This document shows, piece by piece, positions 18,401-27,647 of a stretch of DNA of 64,000 nt. The position numbers were made by a program, and so were the translations under genes. The stretch is from contig NZ_JAPMUA010000001.1 in the NCBI RefSeq assembly GCF_029603155.1, positions 558,001 to 622,000 of the forward strand, given 5' to 3'. The notes beneath the pieces were generated by a model, which saw nothing but the letters and a program-made list of their open reading frames with translations, did not search any database and was not told the DNA's origin. The DNA comes from Galbibacter pacificus. Lineage in GTDB: Bacteria; Bacteroidota; Bacteroidia; Flavobacteriales; Flavobacteriaceae. Each line of letters starts with the position of its first letter. Position 1 is the first letter of the stretch.

Positions 18401-18598
18401 AACAGTTTTATAAAAAGATTAAGGATATATACAACTGTTAACAATGCACTGATGTTCAGTGCCTATGAAAGAGCAAATCCACAAGCAGCGAGTCCATTAA
18501 ACAGAGGGGGAGGAAGCGTGGCACTTGTGCCGGGCATGGATTTTACTTCATATCCATTAGCTAAAACATTCATATTAGGTCTTAATTTTTCATTTTAA
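15488..18598 (+). CDS. SusC/RagA-type TonB-linked outer-membrane transporter (rhamnose glycan)
   Basis: 1036 residues. Signal peptide ends LGQSIQAQ. A carboxypeptidase-regulatory-like domain follows (VTGNVTDNQGIPIAGANIM, VSYIGF), then the TonB-box region DEVVVIGYGTQ. The plug domain has QVPGVQVSTVTGTPGG and IYGSRGANGVLIIKT, and the 22-strand barrel ends in a C-terminal aromatic (LGLNFSF). It imports oligosaccharides across the outer membrane together with the SusD lid encoded 10 bp downstream. The adjacent GH78 rhamnosidase and shared operator point to a rhamnose-containing ligand. Composition is notably more A+T-rich than the genes after 23.7 kb. Confidence 0.95.
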   Translation: MKRSTKKFSLTTLFLLIFVLGQSIQAQEKSVTGNVTDNQGIPIAGANIMIKGTSNGTTTDFDGNFTISIGSSTVTLIVSYIGFASTEVKVSPNQNINVALKEDVSQLDEVVVIGYGTQERKDLTGSVATISSKDIEDIPVSSLDQKLAGQVPGVQVSTVTGTPGGASKINIRGVGSIGANSDPLVVIDGFPISNSFNQTSNPLNLVNPDDIESISILKDASSTAIYGSRGANGVLIIKTKQGKTGKLQVDLNTYTGFQTVPEKGRPDMLNAQEFAQFQKEIREDAAIAAGGTVADAVIPEMYQNPEQYGEGTDWFDTILQTALQQNVNLNVRGGSESLRGSMSLGYFNQEGVVRYTGYERYTMRTNFNADIGKKVKVGLSLAPTFSKQDINDLERDFLDIIGKTQWFNPIIPVTDENGNRTPHIGGPGLFSAPNPLNELEYAGTEVEEFRGIASAFAEFEIFNGFTAKYTFTVDYNNGKRSRFYPSFLGNTNSPPPNVPTLSVSEGDILNQSSEFLLNYKKDFNEKHSLGITAGYSNQKETAESISVNGTDFPDDEIETLGAAGRISSYGQGVEEWALISYFARVNYDFLNRYLLTATIRSDGSSRFGSENRYGTFPSIGAAWRISEESFMENSFFDNLKLRTSYGLSGNFNIGNYTYISTVGTSNYVFGNSIASGRYLNSLGNPNLTWEESRQLDIGLEASFLNNRLDLTLDYYRRNTENMLIDTQIPFSSGFGSATINGGEILNQGLEVAINSRNFTGDFSWTTNFNIAFNKNKVLALDGDSNFILSGRSGEGNPTHITQVGKPIGQFYGYVIEGVYMNEEDFDNSPKHSSSVVGSIKYKDVNGDGVIEAVNDFDVIGNPYPDFTFGLTNSFSYKNFDLSIVIDGQYGGELLVGANQFLDNIDGIFNVTTDVFNRWRSPENPGDGKTPTTNGARVIYRDVNSSWVEDSSFLRFRNITFGYNLPSEIFGENSFIKRLRIYTTVNNALMFSAYERANPQAASPLNRGGGSVALVPGMDFTSYPLAKTFILGLNFSF

Positions 18599-18608
18599 TA
18601 CATAGATT

Positions 18609-20138
18609 ATGAAAACGAATATATATAAAATACATAATGTAAAATATTGCCATCTATTATTTATGGCCTTATTCATGGCTGTAAGCTGTAGCGATGACTA
18701 TCTTGAACTTGAACCACAAACAAATCTTAATGAAAAGTCATTTTTTAAAACGCCAACACAAATAGAACAAGCTGTAAATGGAGCTTATGTTCCATTGAGG
18801 AATCTCACCAATTTAGAATATTGGGTTTTTGCTGAAATGCGCTCAGATAATACAACCTTTCAATTTTATCAAGCAGACCGTGGATTGGAAAACAGAGGGT
18901 TGGTAGACTATTTTTTAACAGATGCTTCGCATGACTTATCCATGGGAGGTTTATGGAATGGTTCTTATGACGGAATTGCGCGCTGTAATGCGGTTTTGGA
19001 AAATATTGATAAAATAGAGGGGTTAACAGCTTCCAAAAAAAATCAATTTATTGGTGAAGTTAAGTTCTTGCGAGCTTTTTATTATTACAACTTGGTACTT
19101 CAGTTTGGAGGTGTCCCATTAGAATTATCCACAACTCAAGACCCGGGCGAGGCCAATAGTGATGGTAGGGCTTCAAAAGATGCAATTTACGAAAGTGTTA
19201 TAGCAGATTTAATGGATGCTGAAAACCTACTGCCTAAAACATATGGCGATATCGATCGAGGCAGGGCTACATCGGGAGCAGCAAAAACTCTTTTGGCGAA
19301 AGTATATATGATTCAAAAAAAATATACAGAGGCATTAACAGTATTAAAAGGTATTACAGGCTATAGTTTGGTAACTGGTTCTGATGAAAGTTACAAGGAT
19401 GTATTTAATCCAAACAATAAAGGAAATACCGAAATTATATTTGCGGTACAATATCTTGGTTCTGAAGAAGGTCAGGGGAGTAATTTTATGTACCAGTTTG
19501 CCCCAAATAATTCGGGGAATATTGTTACCGGAGACCCCCAAATGCTCAATTTAAATTCGGGATCGGGGTGGAACACACCAACACAGGATATGATTCGAGC
19601 TTATGAAGAAGGAGACTTGCGCAAAGACATTTCAATGCAGGAAGGTTTTGTTGATAATGATGGTAATTTTGTAAATCAGCCCTATGTAAGCAAATATAAT
19701 TTTGGTTTTGATTTGAGTGGGAGCACAAGTGTTAATTTTCCTACCTTTCGCTATGCTGATGTACTGTTAATGATGGCAGAGTGTTTAAATGAGCAGGCTT
19801 ATGTAGCCAATGGTGAAGCTTTTGATCTTGTAAACCAAATAAGGGAAAGGGCTGGTCTTGAAGACTTAACAGTAGTAGATGCAGGGAATCAAGAAGCATT
19901 TAGAAACGCTGTTTTTCATGAAAGAAGAATAGAACTGGCTTTTGAAAACCACCGTTGGTATGATTTGATTCGTTCAGGTAATGCAGTTGAGGTGATGAAT
20001 GCCCATGGTGAAGAAGAACAGACATTAAGGGCAGATATTATCCCGGCAGGTGCCTATAATGTATCAGAAAATAAACTATTGTTGCCAATTCCTCAACGAG
20101 CAGTAACCTTAGATGGTTTGGAACAGAATCCTCAATAA
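18609..20138 (+). CDS. SusD/RagB-type glycan-binding surface lipoprotein
   Basis: 509 residues. The lipoprotein signal ends at AVSCSDDY; the CSDD acidic stretch after the cysteine fits the Bacteroidota surface-export signal. Family blocks are visible: LELEPQTNLNEKSFFKT, EVKFLRAFYYYNLVLQFG (TPR-like helices), FRYADVLLMMAECLNE, and the C-terminal ERRIELAFENHRWYDLIRSG with LLPIPQRA. It binds glycan at the cell surface as the lid over the SusC barrel. It lies 10 bp after susC and 20 bp before the rhamnosidase, in one operon. Confidence 0.95.
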   Translation: MKTNIYKIHNVKYCHLLFMALFMAVSCSDDYLELEPQTNLNEKSFFKTPTQIEQAVNGAYVPLRNLTNLEYWVFAEMRSDNTTFQFYQADRGLENRGLVDYFLTDASHDLSMGGLWNGSYDGIARCNAVLENIDKIEGLTASKKNQFIGEVKFLRAFYYYNLVLQFGGVPLELSTTQDPGEANSDGRASKDAIYESVIADLMDAENLLPKTYGDIDRGRATSGAAKTLLAKVYMIQKKYTEALTVLKGITGYSLVTGSDESYKDVFNPNNKGNTEIIFAVQYLGSEEGQGSNFMYQFAPNNSGNIVTGDPQMLNLNSGSGWNTPTQDMIRAYEEGDLRKDISMQEGFVDNDGNFVNQPYVSKYNFGFDLSGSTSVNFPTFRYADVLLMMAECLNEQAYVANGEAFDLVNQIRERAGLEDLTVVDAGNQEAFRNAVFHERRIELAFENHRWYDLIRSGNAVEVMNAHGEEEQTLRADIIPAGAYNVSENKLLLPIPQRAVTLDGLEQNPQ

Positions 20139-20157
20139 TTAACTTAAAAATAATACA

Positions 20158-22929
20158 ATGAAGCAGAAAAACTTAATTTCAATATTTGTAATAGCACTGT
20201 TTTGTTTGCCCACTTTTTCACAGATAAATGTAGACCAGTTACTTGCCGAAAATAGGGTAAACCCTTTGGGAATTGACAATCTTCGACCAAAACTGACTTG
20301 GGTGTTATCTTCAGGAGAAAAGAGTAAAACTCAGTCTGCATATCAAATTCAAGTAAGCAACGATAGAACAGGTTTTAATAATGATTTAATTTGGGATAGT
20401 GATAAAGTAACTTCAAATCAGTCGGTCAGAATTATGTACCAAGGTCCCGAAATGAAATCTTTGAAAAAGTATTATTGGAGGGTTCGTGTTTGGGACGAAA
20501 AGGGGAAAGTATCCAAATGGAGTAATGTTGCTTTTTGGCAAATGGGAATTTTAAATAAAACCGATTGGAAATCCCAATGGATTTCGGCAGGATATCTAGA
20601 GGATTCTTTACGACCAAGCCCAGCTTTGAGGAGTGAATTTAAAATTCAAAAGAAAATAGAAAATGCATATGTTGTAATTACCTCGCACGGAATGTATCAA
20701 GCTTTTCTAAATGGAGAAAAAATCGGAAATGATTACTTAACTCCAGGTTGGACCAGCTACAACAAGCGTTTACAGTATCAAGTGTACGATATAAGCAATA
20801 TGTTGAAACAAGGAAGAAATGCCATTGGAGCCTTGTTAGGCAGTGGGTGGTATAGAAGCGCACTTGGTTGGGGGGATAATGAAAATCTATATGGAAGTGA
20901 ACTGGCATTACTCATGCAGATACAAATAGAATATAGCGACGGTACGCAAGAAATTATAGGCACAGATAAAAATTGGAAATCTGCCAAAAGTGCAATTCAA
21001 AGCTCAGAAATATATAACGGAGAAACAATTGATGCTAGAAAAACACTGGGGGAATGGATAGAAACAGGCTATAAGGACCGTTCTTGGCTACCTGTAAAAG
21101 TACAAAACTACGGATATGAAAATTTAATTGCAACCTATAACGAACCTGTAAGAAAACACGAAATTATAAAGCCCCTAAATATTATTATAACACCCGAAGG
21201 AGATAAAATAATTGATTTTGGGCAGAACCTTGTTGGTTTTGTTGAAGTGGAAGTACAGGGGAAAAAAGGGGATAGTTTAATCATCGATCATGCAGAAGTT
21301 TTGGATAAGGAAGGTAATTTTTATACCGAAAACTTAAGGGCTGCGAAGCAGGAAAATAATTATGTATTAAATGGAGAGGGGAAAGAACATTTTCAACCGC
21401 ATTTTACATGGCAGGGCTTTAGGTACATTAGAATAAAAGGAAACATGAAAGACAAAATTTCATTGAATAACTTTAAAGCGGTAGTTCTGTATTCTGACAT
21501 GCGAAAAACGGGCAGTTTTACCACCTCAAATAAGTTATTGAACCAACTTCAGCATAATATTCAATGGGGGCAAAAGGGAAATTTTTTAGATGTTCCTACC
21601 GATTGTCCGCAACGGGATGAAAGACTTGGTTGGACAGGAGATGCCCAGGTATTTTTTAAAACAGCTGGCTATAATATGCATGTAGATAATTTCTTTTCAA
21701 AATGGATGAAAGATGTTGCTGCGGACCAAAAAAAGGATGGAAGTGTGCCTTTTGTAATTCCAAATGTACTTGGAGAAAATTCTGCTGGTTCAGCTGGATG
21801 GGCAGATGTTGCAACTATCATACCATGGGATATATACTTGATTTATGGAAATAAGGATGTGCTGAAAACGCAATATTCAAGCATGAGATCCTGGGTGGAT
21901 TACATGAGTAGTAAGAGTACAAATTATTTATGGAATACAGGTTTTCATTTTGGGGATTGGCTATTCTATCGTCCAGATGACGATAATGACGGAAGGGCTG
22001 CTATTACCGATAAATATTTAATTGCTCAGTGTTTTTATGCGCATTCCGTTCAATTATTGATCAATGCCGCCAAAGTATTGGAAAATAATAAGGATGTAGA
22101 AAAATATACTGCGCTGCTTCAGCATATAAAAAATGCTTTTGTAAGTGAATATATGACCCCCAACGGAAGATTGGTTTCGAGCTCGCAAACGGCTTATGTT
22201 TTAGCTTTACATTTTGGGATGATGCCTGAAAATTTGAGAGCTCAGGCAGTTGAACGCTTGGTTGAGAATATAAAAAGCTATAATTACCATTTAACAACAG
22301 GTTTTCTGGGAACCCCATACTTATGTTTGGTACTTTCAAGATACGGTTATCACGATTTGGCATATACGCTTTTAATGCAGCAAACATATCCTTCATGGCT
22401 ATATCCTGTAACGGCAGGAGCAACAACAATATGGGAACGTTGGGATGGACGCAAACCCGACGGTTCTTTTCAAACTCCGGGCATGAATTCATTTAACCAT
22501 TATGCATATGGCGCAATCGGTGATTGGATGTACAGAGAGCTCGCAGGAATAAATAATTCTGAAAAAATGGGAGAAACAGGATACAAAAAAATTGTTTTGA
22601 CGCCTCATTTTGAAAGTAAATATGTTTCAGAAGAAGTGAAGAAACAGAACAATGGAGAGCAATTAAATGAAGTAAATGCAAGTTTGGAAACATATTATGG
22701 AAACATACGTTCCCATTGGAAAAGGGATGGTAATCGTGTAATTTATAGGGTTGAAATTCCAGTAAATACTTCTGCTGAAATACATTTTCCGGAAACTCAA
22801 GTAAATAAAATAAAAGAGAATAATAATGAAATAGCTACTTCTGATAAGAACATCAAAATAGAAACCAATTCAGAGGAAACTATTCTTTATATTGGTTCGG
22901 GAGGCTATAACTTTTCAATTGATGATTAA
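20158..22929 (+). CDS. GH78 alpha-L-rhamnosidase, exported
   Basis: 923 residues with a signal peptide (FVIALFCLPTFSQ). The order is: an N-terminal beta domain with an Ig-like part (RVNPLGIDNLRPKLTW), carbohydrate-binding-like domains, an (alpha/alpha)6 barrel, and a C-terminal beta domain. The family signature DCPQRDERLGWTGDAQ runs from Asp482 to Gln497, with the acidic cluster Asp487/Glu488/Asp495. Glu760 in TTIWERWD is the likely general base. It removes terminal alpha-L-rhamnose from oligosaccharides in the periplasm, feeding the catabolic operon. It is the third gene of the SusC operon, and a hairpin terminator follows. Confidence 0.95.
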   Translation: MKQKNLISIFVIALFCLPTFSQINVDQLLAENRVNPLGIDNLRPKLTWVLSSGEKSKTQSAYQIQVSNDRTGFNNDLIWDSDKVTSNQSVRIMYQGPEMKSLKKYYWRVRVWDEKGKVSKWSNVAFWQMGILNKTDWKSQWISAGYLEDSLRPSPALRSEFKIQKKIENAYVVITSHGMYQAFLNGEKIGNDYLTPGWTSYNKRLQYQVYDISNMLKQGRNAIGALLGSGWYRSALGWGDNENLYGSELALLMQIQIEYSDGTQEIIGTDKNWKSAKSAIQSSEIYNGETIDARKTLGEWIETGYKDRSWLPVKVQNYGYENLIATYNEPVRKHEIIKPLNIIITPEGDKIIDFGQNLVGFVEVEVQGKKGDSLIIDHAEVLDKEGNFYTENLRAAKQENNYVLNGEGKEHFQPHFTWQGFRYIRIKGNMKDKISLNNFKAVVLYSDMRKTGSFTTSNKLLNQLQHNIQWGQKGNFLDVPTDCPQRDERLGWTGDAQVFFKTAGYNMHVDNFFSKWMKDVAADQKKDGSVPFVIPNVLGENSAGSAGWADVATIIPWDIYLIYGNKDVLKTQYSSMRSWVDYMSSKSTNYLWNTGFHFGDWLFYRPDDDNDGRAAITDKYLIAQCFYAHSVQLLINAAKVLENNKDVEKYTALLQHIKNAFVSEYMTPNGRLVSSSQTAYVLALHFGMMPENLRAQAVERLVENIKSYNYHLTTGFLGTPYLCLVLSRYGYHDLAYTLLMQQTYPSWLYPVTAGATTIWERWDGRKPDGSFQTPGMNSFNHYAYGAIGDWMYRELAGINNSEKMGETGYKKIVLTPHFESKYVSEEVKKQNNGEQLNEVNASLETYYGNIRSHWKRDGNRVIYRVEIPVNTSAEIHFPETQVNKIKENNNEIATSDKNIKIETNSEETILYIGSGGYNFSIDD

Positions 22930-23050
22930 CCTGTTGTCCTTTATTTAACTATGAACAATGTCAAATTTCTTTTTTAAAGGGTCAGTATATGGCTTTATGA
23001 CCAGTCGATATAAGCTGCAATATGATCGGGAATACATATAAATGAAACAA

Positions 23051-23080
23051 AAAGGTTGTCGTAAGACAGCCTTTTATTTT
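23051..23080 (+). terminator. Intrinsic terminator after the rhamnosidase operon
   Basis: AAAGGTTGTC (23051-23060), loop GTAA, GACAGCCTTT (23065-23074) with two G-T pairs, then TATTTT. It is placed ~120 bp after the rhamnosidase stop. Confidence 0.65.
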
Positions 23081-23121
23081 GGAATAGGGACTGATATAAT
23101 CAACTTTTGGTAATGGTCCTT

Positions 23122-23271
23122 TAAAATATGACCCTTTTTGAAGCTGAAAATTTTTCGTTTAACATGTGCCCGACCCCAGTCCATTGCCATGAATTAATGT
23201 GGTAGCTTATTCTTAAGCACTCCGTAGGTAAAGGTCCCCAGTAATATCCGAGGATAACTACTATGACGGGA
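23122..23271. repeat. Decayed partial copy of the YeeE-gene 3' end (copy A)
   Basis: About 150 bp matching 31023-31173 with, by hand alignment, 14 mismatches and two single-base gaps. It contains the last codons of the DUF6691/YeeE-like gene on the minus strand (LGTFTYGVLKNKLPH is kept) and its downstream flank. At 23271 homology stops abruptly and GH43 coding sequence begins on the plus strand. Together with copy B it brackets the GH43'-GH31-GH2 segment. Confidence 0.85.
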
Positions 23272-23538
23272 CCTTATGGGGATGCCGGGAAACCCATAAC
23301 GGGCAATTATTGGGCTGAAGGCCCCACAGTAGCTAAGATTAATGGAAATTGGACGGTATATTTTGATAAATATATCGATAAAAAATACGGGGCTGTCACC
23401 TCTGCTGATCTGCAAAACTGGAGGGATATTTCAAACGAGCTTACCTTTCCGAAAGGAATACGGCACGGAAGTGTGATTGAAATTTCCTTGGAAGAATTCC
23501 GCACGTACTTTGGCGGTATGGAAATCGATGACCAATAA
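23272..23538 (+). pseudogene. GH43-family glycosidase, C-terminal fragment
   Basis: About 89 sense codons without a start of their own; the ATG at 23263 lies in the duplicated YeeE segment. The text NYWAEGPTVAKINGNWTVYFDKY, then YGAVTSADLQNWRDIS and FPKGIRHGSVIEIS, matches the closing blades of the five-bladed propeller of GH43 arabinosidase/xylosidase-like enzymes, including the EGPT block that holds the general-acid glutamate region. Everything upstream is missing and replaced by the YeeE 3' fragment, so it is a 5'-truncated remnant. It is separated by 177 bp from the GH31 gene, with which it was probably once co-transcribed. Confidence 0.75.
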
Positions 23539-23715
23539 ATAGCTATACCTATCATCCTCTTTAAAAAGGCTCCGGGGAATAATAGTGGGTCTAATTTTTT
23601 ACGCTTTTCATTTTTCCGACCACGATATAGGCGGGACATTATTTTTTTAACACTCTATATTATTATTATTCATCAATGATGGTTAATATTGTAAAATAAT
23701 TATAAAAACAAGGAA

Positions 23716-26700
23716 ATGAAAATAAATAATATTTCTAATAGTTATTTTATTTTTTTATTTACTTTTTTATTTATTTTTCTCACCACAGCCATCAAAGCCC
23801 AAGAACCCTCAGTAAAGGGCGCTGTTAGTGGACGCTCCGATACGATTGTCCATGCCTCTCAGGTCGACAGTACGACCGTTGAGGTATTTTTTTCTGCCGG
23901 GCAAAAAATGATTTTTGATTTTTACGGGGACCATATATTCAGGCTTTTTCAAGATAATTCAAATAAGGGGATGAGGGCTCCCAGCGCAGAACCCCAAGCT
24001 GATATACTGGTGGATCATCCCAGAAAAAAATTCGAGAAACTCCATCTTTCCCAAACGGATCATAGCGTACTGATAACCACCGGTGCCATAGCGGTTTCCC
24101 TGGATAAGGCCACCGCTTTGATAAAGGTACGCAACCTAAAGACCGGGGCTGATGCGATAGAATTCCTGGCACCCGTAAGCTTTGAGAAGAACCGGACCAG
24201 GTTGGCTTTAAAAGAACATGAGGATGAGTACTTTTACGGGGGTGGGGTTCAAAACGGCAGGTTTTCTCATAAGGGGAAGCGTATTTTGATAGCAAATCAA
24301 AACAGTTGGACCGATGGGGGCGTGGCCTCCCCTAATCCCTATTACTGGTCTTCCAGGGGGTATGGGATGATGTGGCATACCTTTAAAAAAGGAACTTACG
24401 ATTTTGGTGCCGAACAAAGCGGTATGGTAAAACTATCCCATCAAACCCCCTATTTGGATGTTTTCTTTATGATTGATCATGGAGTCAAGGACCTGTTGAA
24501 TGATTTTTACCAATTAACGGGGAATCCGGTATTATTGCCCAAATTCGGATTTTATCAGGGACATTTAAATGCGTATAACAGGGATTATTGGAGAGCGGCC
24601 GGGGAAGGGGTTCTTTTCGAGGACGGAAAATATTATCAGGAAAGCCAGAAGGACAACGGGGGTATTAAAGAATCTTTGAACGGGGAAAAAGATAATTATC
24701 AGTTTTCCGCAAGGGCGGTTATTGACCGTTATAAAAATAACGATATGCCATTAGGGTGGATTTTACCAAATGATGGTTATGGTGCCGGTTACGGACAAAC
24801 AAAAACGCTGGAAGGAAACATCCAAAATTTAAAGGAACTCGGGGTATATGCACGTAACAACGGTGTAGAGATCGGTCTTTGGACACAATCCGACCTGCAC
24901 CCTAAAAAGGGCGTAAGTGCTTTGTTGCAGCGCGATATAGTGAAGGAAGTTCGCGATGCCGGGGTACGGGTTTTAAAAACCGATGTTGCCTGGGTCGGGC
25001 AGGGGTATTCCTTTGGGCTTAACGGGGTGGCCGATGTAGGGGAGATCATGCCTGAATATGGCAACGATGCCCGCCCGTTTATTATTTCATTGGACGGTTG
25101 GGCAGGCACACAACGCTATGCCGGGGTCTGGTCCGGTGACCAAACCGGAGGGGTATGGGAATATATACGATTTCATGTCCCTACCTACATAGGTTCCGGT
25201 TTATCGGGACAGCCCAATATTACTTCGGATATGGACGGTATTTTTGGTGGGGGAAACCCCATTGTCAATACAAGGGATTTTCAATGGAAGACCTTTACGC
25301 CCATGCAATTAAATATGGACGGTTGGGGGACCAATGAAAAGTATCCGCAGGCCATGGGAGAGCCTGCAGCTTCCATTAACAGAAATTATTTAAAGTTGAA
25401 ATCGGAACTCATTCCATATACTTATAGTATCGCAAAAGAGGCCACCGATGGCCTGCCGATGATCCGGGCCATGTTTTTAAAGGAGAAAAATGCGTATACA
25501 CAGGGAATACCGACCCAATATCAATTTATGTACGGCCCTAGTTTTTTGGTGGCCCCCATATACAAAGAGACTGATCCGGATACTCATGGGAACGATGTAC
25601 GGCACGGGATTTATCTTCCCAAGGGATTGTGGGTGGATTACTTCACGGGGCAGCAGTACCAGGGAGGTCAAATTATAAATAGTTTTGACAGCCCCCTTTG
25701 GAAGCTCCCGGTATTTGTAGAAAGGGGCGCTATTATTCCAGAGGCCAACCCCCATAACAATGTTTCCGAAATAGATGCCGGGCTGCGAACCTACGAGGTA
25801 TATCCCTATCAGGGTTCTTCCTTTACGGTTTATGATGATGACGGGACAACACAAGCCTATAAAAACGGAGCGGGCCTTTATACAAAAATAACATCAACGG
25901 CAGATGAAAAGGGCAACGCAAAGCTTGTTGTATATCCGGCCCTGGGGGATTTTAAAGGGTTGGTCAAGAAGAAGCTCACCGCATTTAAAATAAATACAAC
26001 GGACCGCCCCACAGCAATCTCGGCCCAGATTAATGGAAAGCATATTGCATTGAAAGAGGCCGGTACCAGGGAAGGTTATGAAAGCAGTACCAATGTTTAC
26101 TACTACGACCGGCGTCCTGACCTAAACCGGTTTTCGACCAAGGGCAGTGAATTCGAGCAGGTCGAAATGGTCAAAAACCCACAGCTCTTGGTACGGATTG
26201 AGGCATCTGATATTACCAAAGATACCATAGGGTTACATGTGCAGGGCTATAAATTCCGACCTGAAAACAAGGATAGGGTAAGCTCCGGATTATTGACCGC
26301 CCCCGGGAATGTTCGATTATCGGACAAAAACATAACGGCTTATACGCTGAAACCTGTCTGGGATAAAGTTACGCATGCCGATTATTACGAAATCGATTTT
26401 CAGCATATGCGTTATACGACCATTAAAGATACCGCCTACCTTTTTGAGAACTTAAGGGCAGAAACACATTATCGCTTTAAACTCAGGGCCGTGAATAAAG
26501 ACGGGGTTTCTCCCTGGAGGACCTTTGAAGCCGAGACAAAATCGAACCCTTTGGAATTTGCCATACAGGGGATTAGTGGAACAACGAACGTTTATAATCA
26601 AGAAGGGTACGAGATCGCTAATTTTTTTGACTTTGATCAGGGAAATATGTGGCATACCCTATGGGGGGAGAAATCGGTCCCCTTTGAAATCGTAATGGAC

Positions 26701-27567
26701 CTACGTTCATTCAATCAACTCGATAAATTTCAATACCTTGCCCGAAGTAGCGGTGGAAACGGCGTGTTTCGCCAGGGAAAGGTATATTATGGAAATGACG
26801 GGAACAACTGGCAGCCTGCCGGAACCTTTCAATGGAACGGGCGGGATGATCAAACCTTTGTCTTTACCGGGCATCCCACCGCGCGGTTTATTAAAATAGT
26901 GGTTACCGAGGGTGTGGGCGGTTATGGTTCAGGTCGGGAACTGTACGTGTTCAAGGTTCCGGGAAGCGAAAGCTACCTGCCCGGAGATATCAATAATGAC
27001 GGGTTGATCGACGAAAATGATTTGACCTCTTACCATAATTACACGGGACTCCGACAGGGAGATGCAGATTTTGAAGGGTACGTAAGCAGGGGGGATGTGA
27101 ATAAAAACGGGCGTATCGATGCCTACGATATTTCTGTAGTGGCAACCCAGCTACAGGGAGGGGTTCAACAGGGACAGCTTGAAAAAGTATCGGGAAGACT
27201 CCATTTGGGCACGCCGAAGAAGGATTATAAAAAAGGAGCGCTTATAGAGGTGACCGTTCGCGGGAGTGATTTAAAATCGGTCAATGCCCTTAGCATGGCC
27301 ATACCGTTTCATACAAGGGATTATGAATTTGTCAGGGTAACCCCATTGGCCATGGGCCAAATGGACAATTTTACCAATGAGCGGTTGCATTCCAACGGGG
27401 ATACCGTATTGTACCCCACTTTTGTCAATATCGGAAACCAACGGACAATAACAGGTGATCGGGCCTTGTTTGTACTTATATTCAAGGCAAAACATTCCCT
27501 TAGGTTTGATTTAAGCCCGGGACAGGGAATCCTGGTGGATAAAAATTTAAATATCATTGATTTTTAA
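23716..27567 (+). CDS. Multidomain GH31 glycosidase with FN3, F5/8, dockerin-like and cohesin-like modules
   Basis: 1283 residues. Signal peptide ~1-29; GH31 N-terminal beta domain ~40-280; catalytic barrel ~285-610 with nucleophile Asp423 in LKTDVAW and acid/base Asp475 in WSGDQ; C-terminal beta domains to ~830. Then a fibronectin-III domain (~850-930) and a discoidin/F5-8-like domain (~935-1080). A dockerin type I pair of EF-hand-like loops follows (DINNDGLIDENDL and DVNKNGRIDAYDI, ~1090-1145), and a cohesin-like beta domain ends the protein (~1160-1283). GH31 members are alpha-glucosidases, alpha-xylosidases or alpha-galactosidases; the specificity here is not readable. It is 80 bp upstream of the GH2 gene. 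Confidence 0.9.
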   Translation: MKINNISNSYFIFLFTFLFIFLTTAIKAQEPSVKGAVSGRSDTIVHASQVDSTTVEVFFSAGQKMIFDFYGDHIFRLFQDNSNKGMRAPSAEPQADILVDHPRKKFEKLHLSQTDHSVLITTGAIAVSLDKATALIKVRNLKTGADAIEFLAPVSFEKNRTRLALKEHEDEYFYGGGVQNGRFSHKGKRILIANQNSWTDGGVASPNPYYWSSRGYGMMWHTFKKGTYDFGAEQSGMVKLSHQTPYLDVFFMIDHGVKDLLNDFYQLTGNPVLLPKFGFYQGHLNAYNRDYWRAAGEGVLFEDGKYYQESQKDNGGIKESLNGEKDNYQFSARAVIDRYKNNDMPLGWILPNDGYGAGYGQTKTLEGNIQNLKELGVYARNNGVEIGLWTQSDLHPKKGVSALLQRDIVKEVRDAGVRVLKTDVAWVGQGYSFGLNGVADVGEIMPEYGNDARPFIISLDGWAGTQRYAGVWSGDQTGGVWEYIRFHVPTYIGSGLSGQPNITSDMDGIFGGGNPIVNTRDFQWKTFTPMQLNMDGWGTNEKYPQAMGEPAASINRNYLKLKSELIPYTYSIAKEATDGLPMIRAMFLKEKNAYTQGIPTQYQFMYGPSFLVAPIYKETDPDTHGNDVRHGIYLPKGLWVDYFTGQQYQGGQIINSFDSPLWKLPVFVERGAIIPEANPHNNVSEIDAGLRTYEVYPYQGSSFTVYDDDGTTQAYKNGAGLYTKITSTADEKGNAKLVVYPALGDFKGLVKKKLTAFKINTTDRPTAISAQINGKHIALKEAGTREGYESSTNVYYYDRRPDLNRFSTKGSEFEQVEMVKNPQLLVRIEASDITKDTIGLHVQGYKFRPENKDRVSSGLLTAPGNVRLSDKNITAYTLKPVWDKVTHADYYEIDFQHMRYTTIKDTAYLFENLRAETHYRFKLRAVNKDGVSPWRTFEAETKSNPLEFAIQGISGTTNVYNQEGYEIANFFDFDQGNMWHTLWGEKSVPFEIVMDLRSFNQLDKFQYLARSSGGNGVFRQGKVYYGNDGNNWQPAGTFQWNGRDDQTFVFTGHPTARFIKIVVTEGVGGYGSGRELYVFKVPGSESYLPGDINNDGLIDENDLTSYHNYTGLRQGDADFEGYVSRGDVNKNGRIDAYDISVVATQLQGGVQQGQLEKVSGRLHLGTPKKDYKKGALIEVTVRGSDLKSVNALSMAIPFHTRDYEFVRVTPLAMGQMDNFTNERLHSNGDTVLYPTFVNIGNQRTITGDRALFVLIFKAKHSLRFDLSPGQGILVDKNLNIIDF

Positions 27568-27647
27568 ACGGACAAAAGGGATGGGCCCTCAAATTCATTT
27601 TTTCTTGAACAATTGATAGGAAAAGAAGTTTTAAAACAATTTATTAG

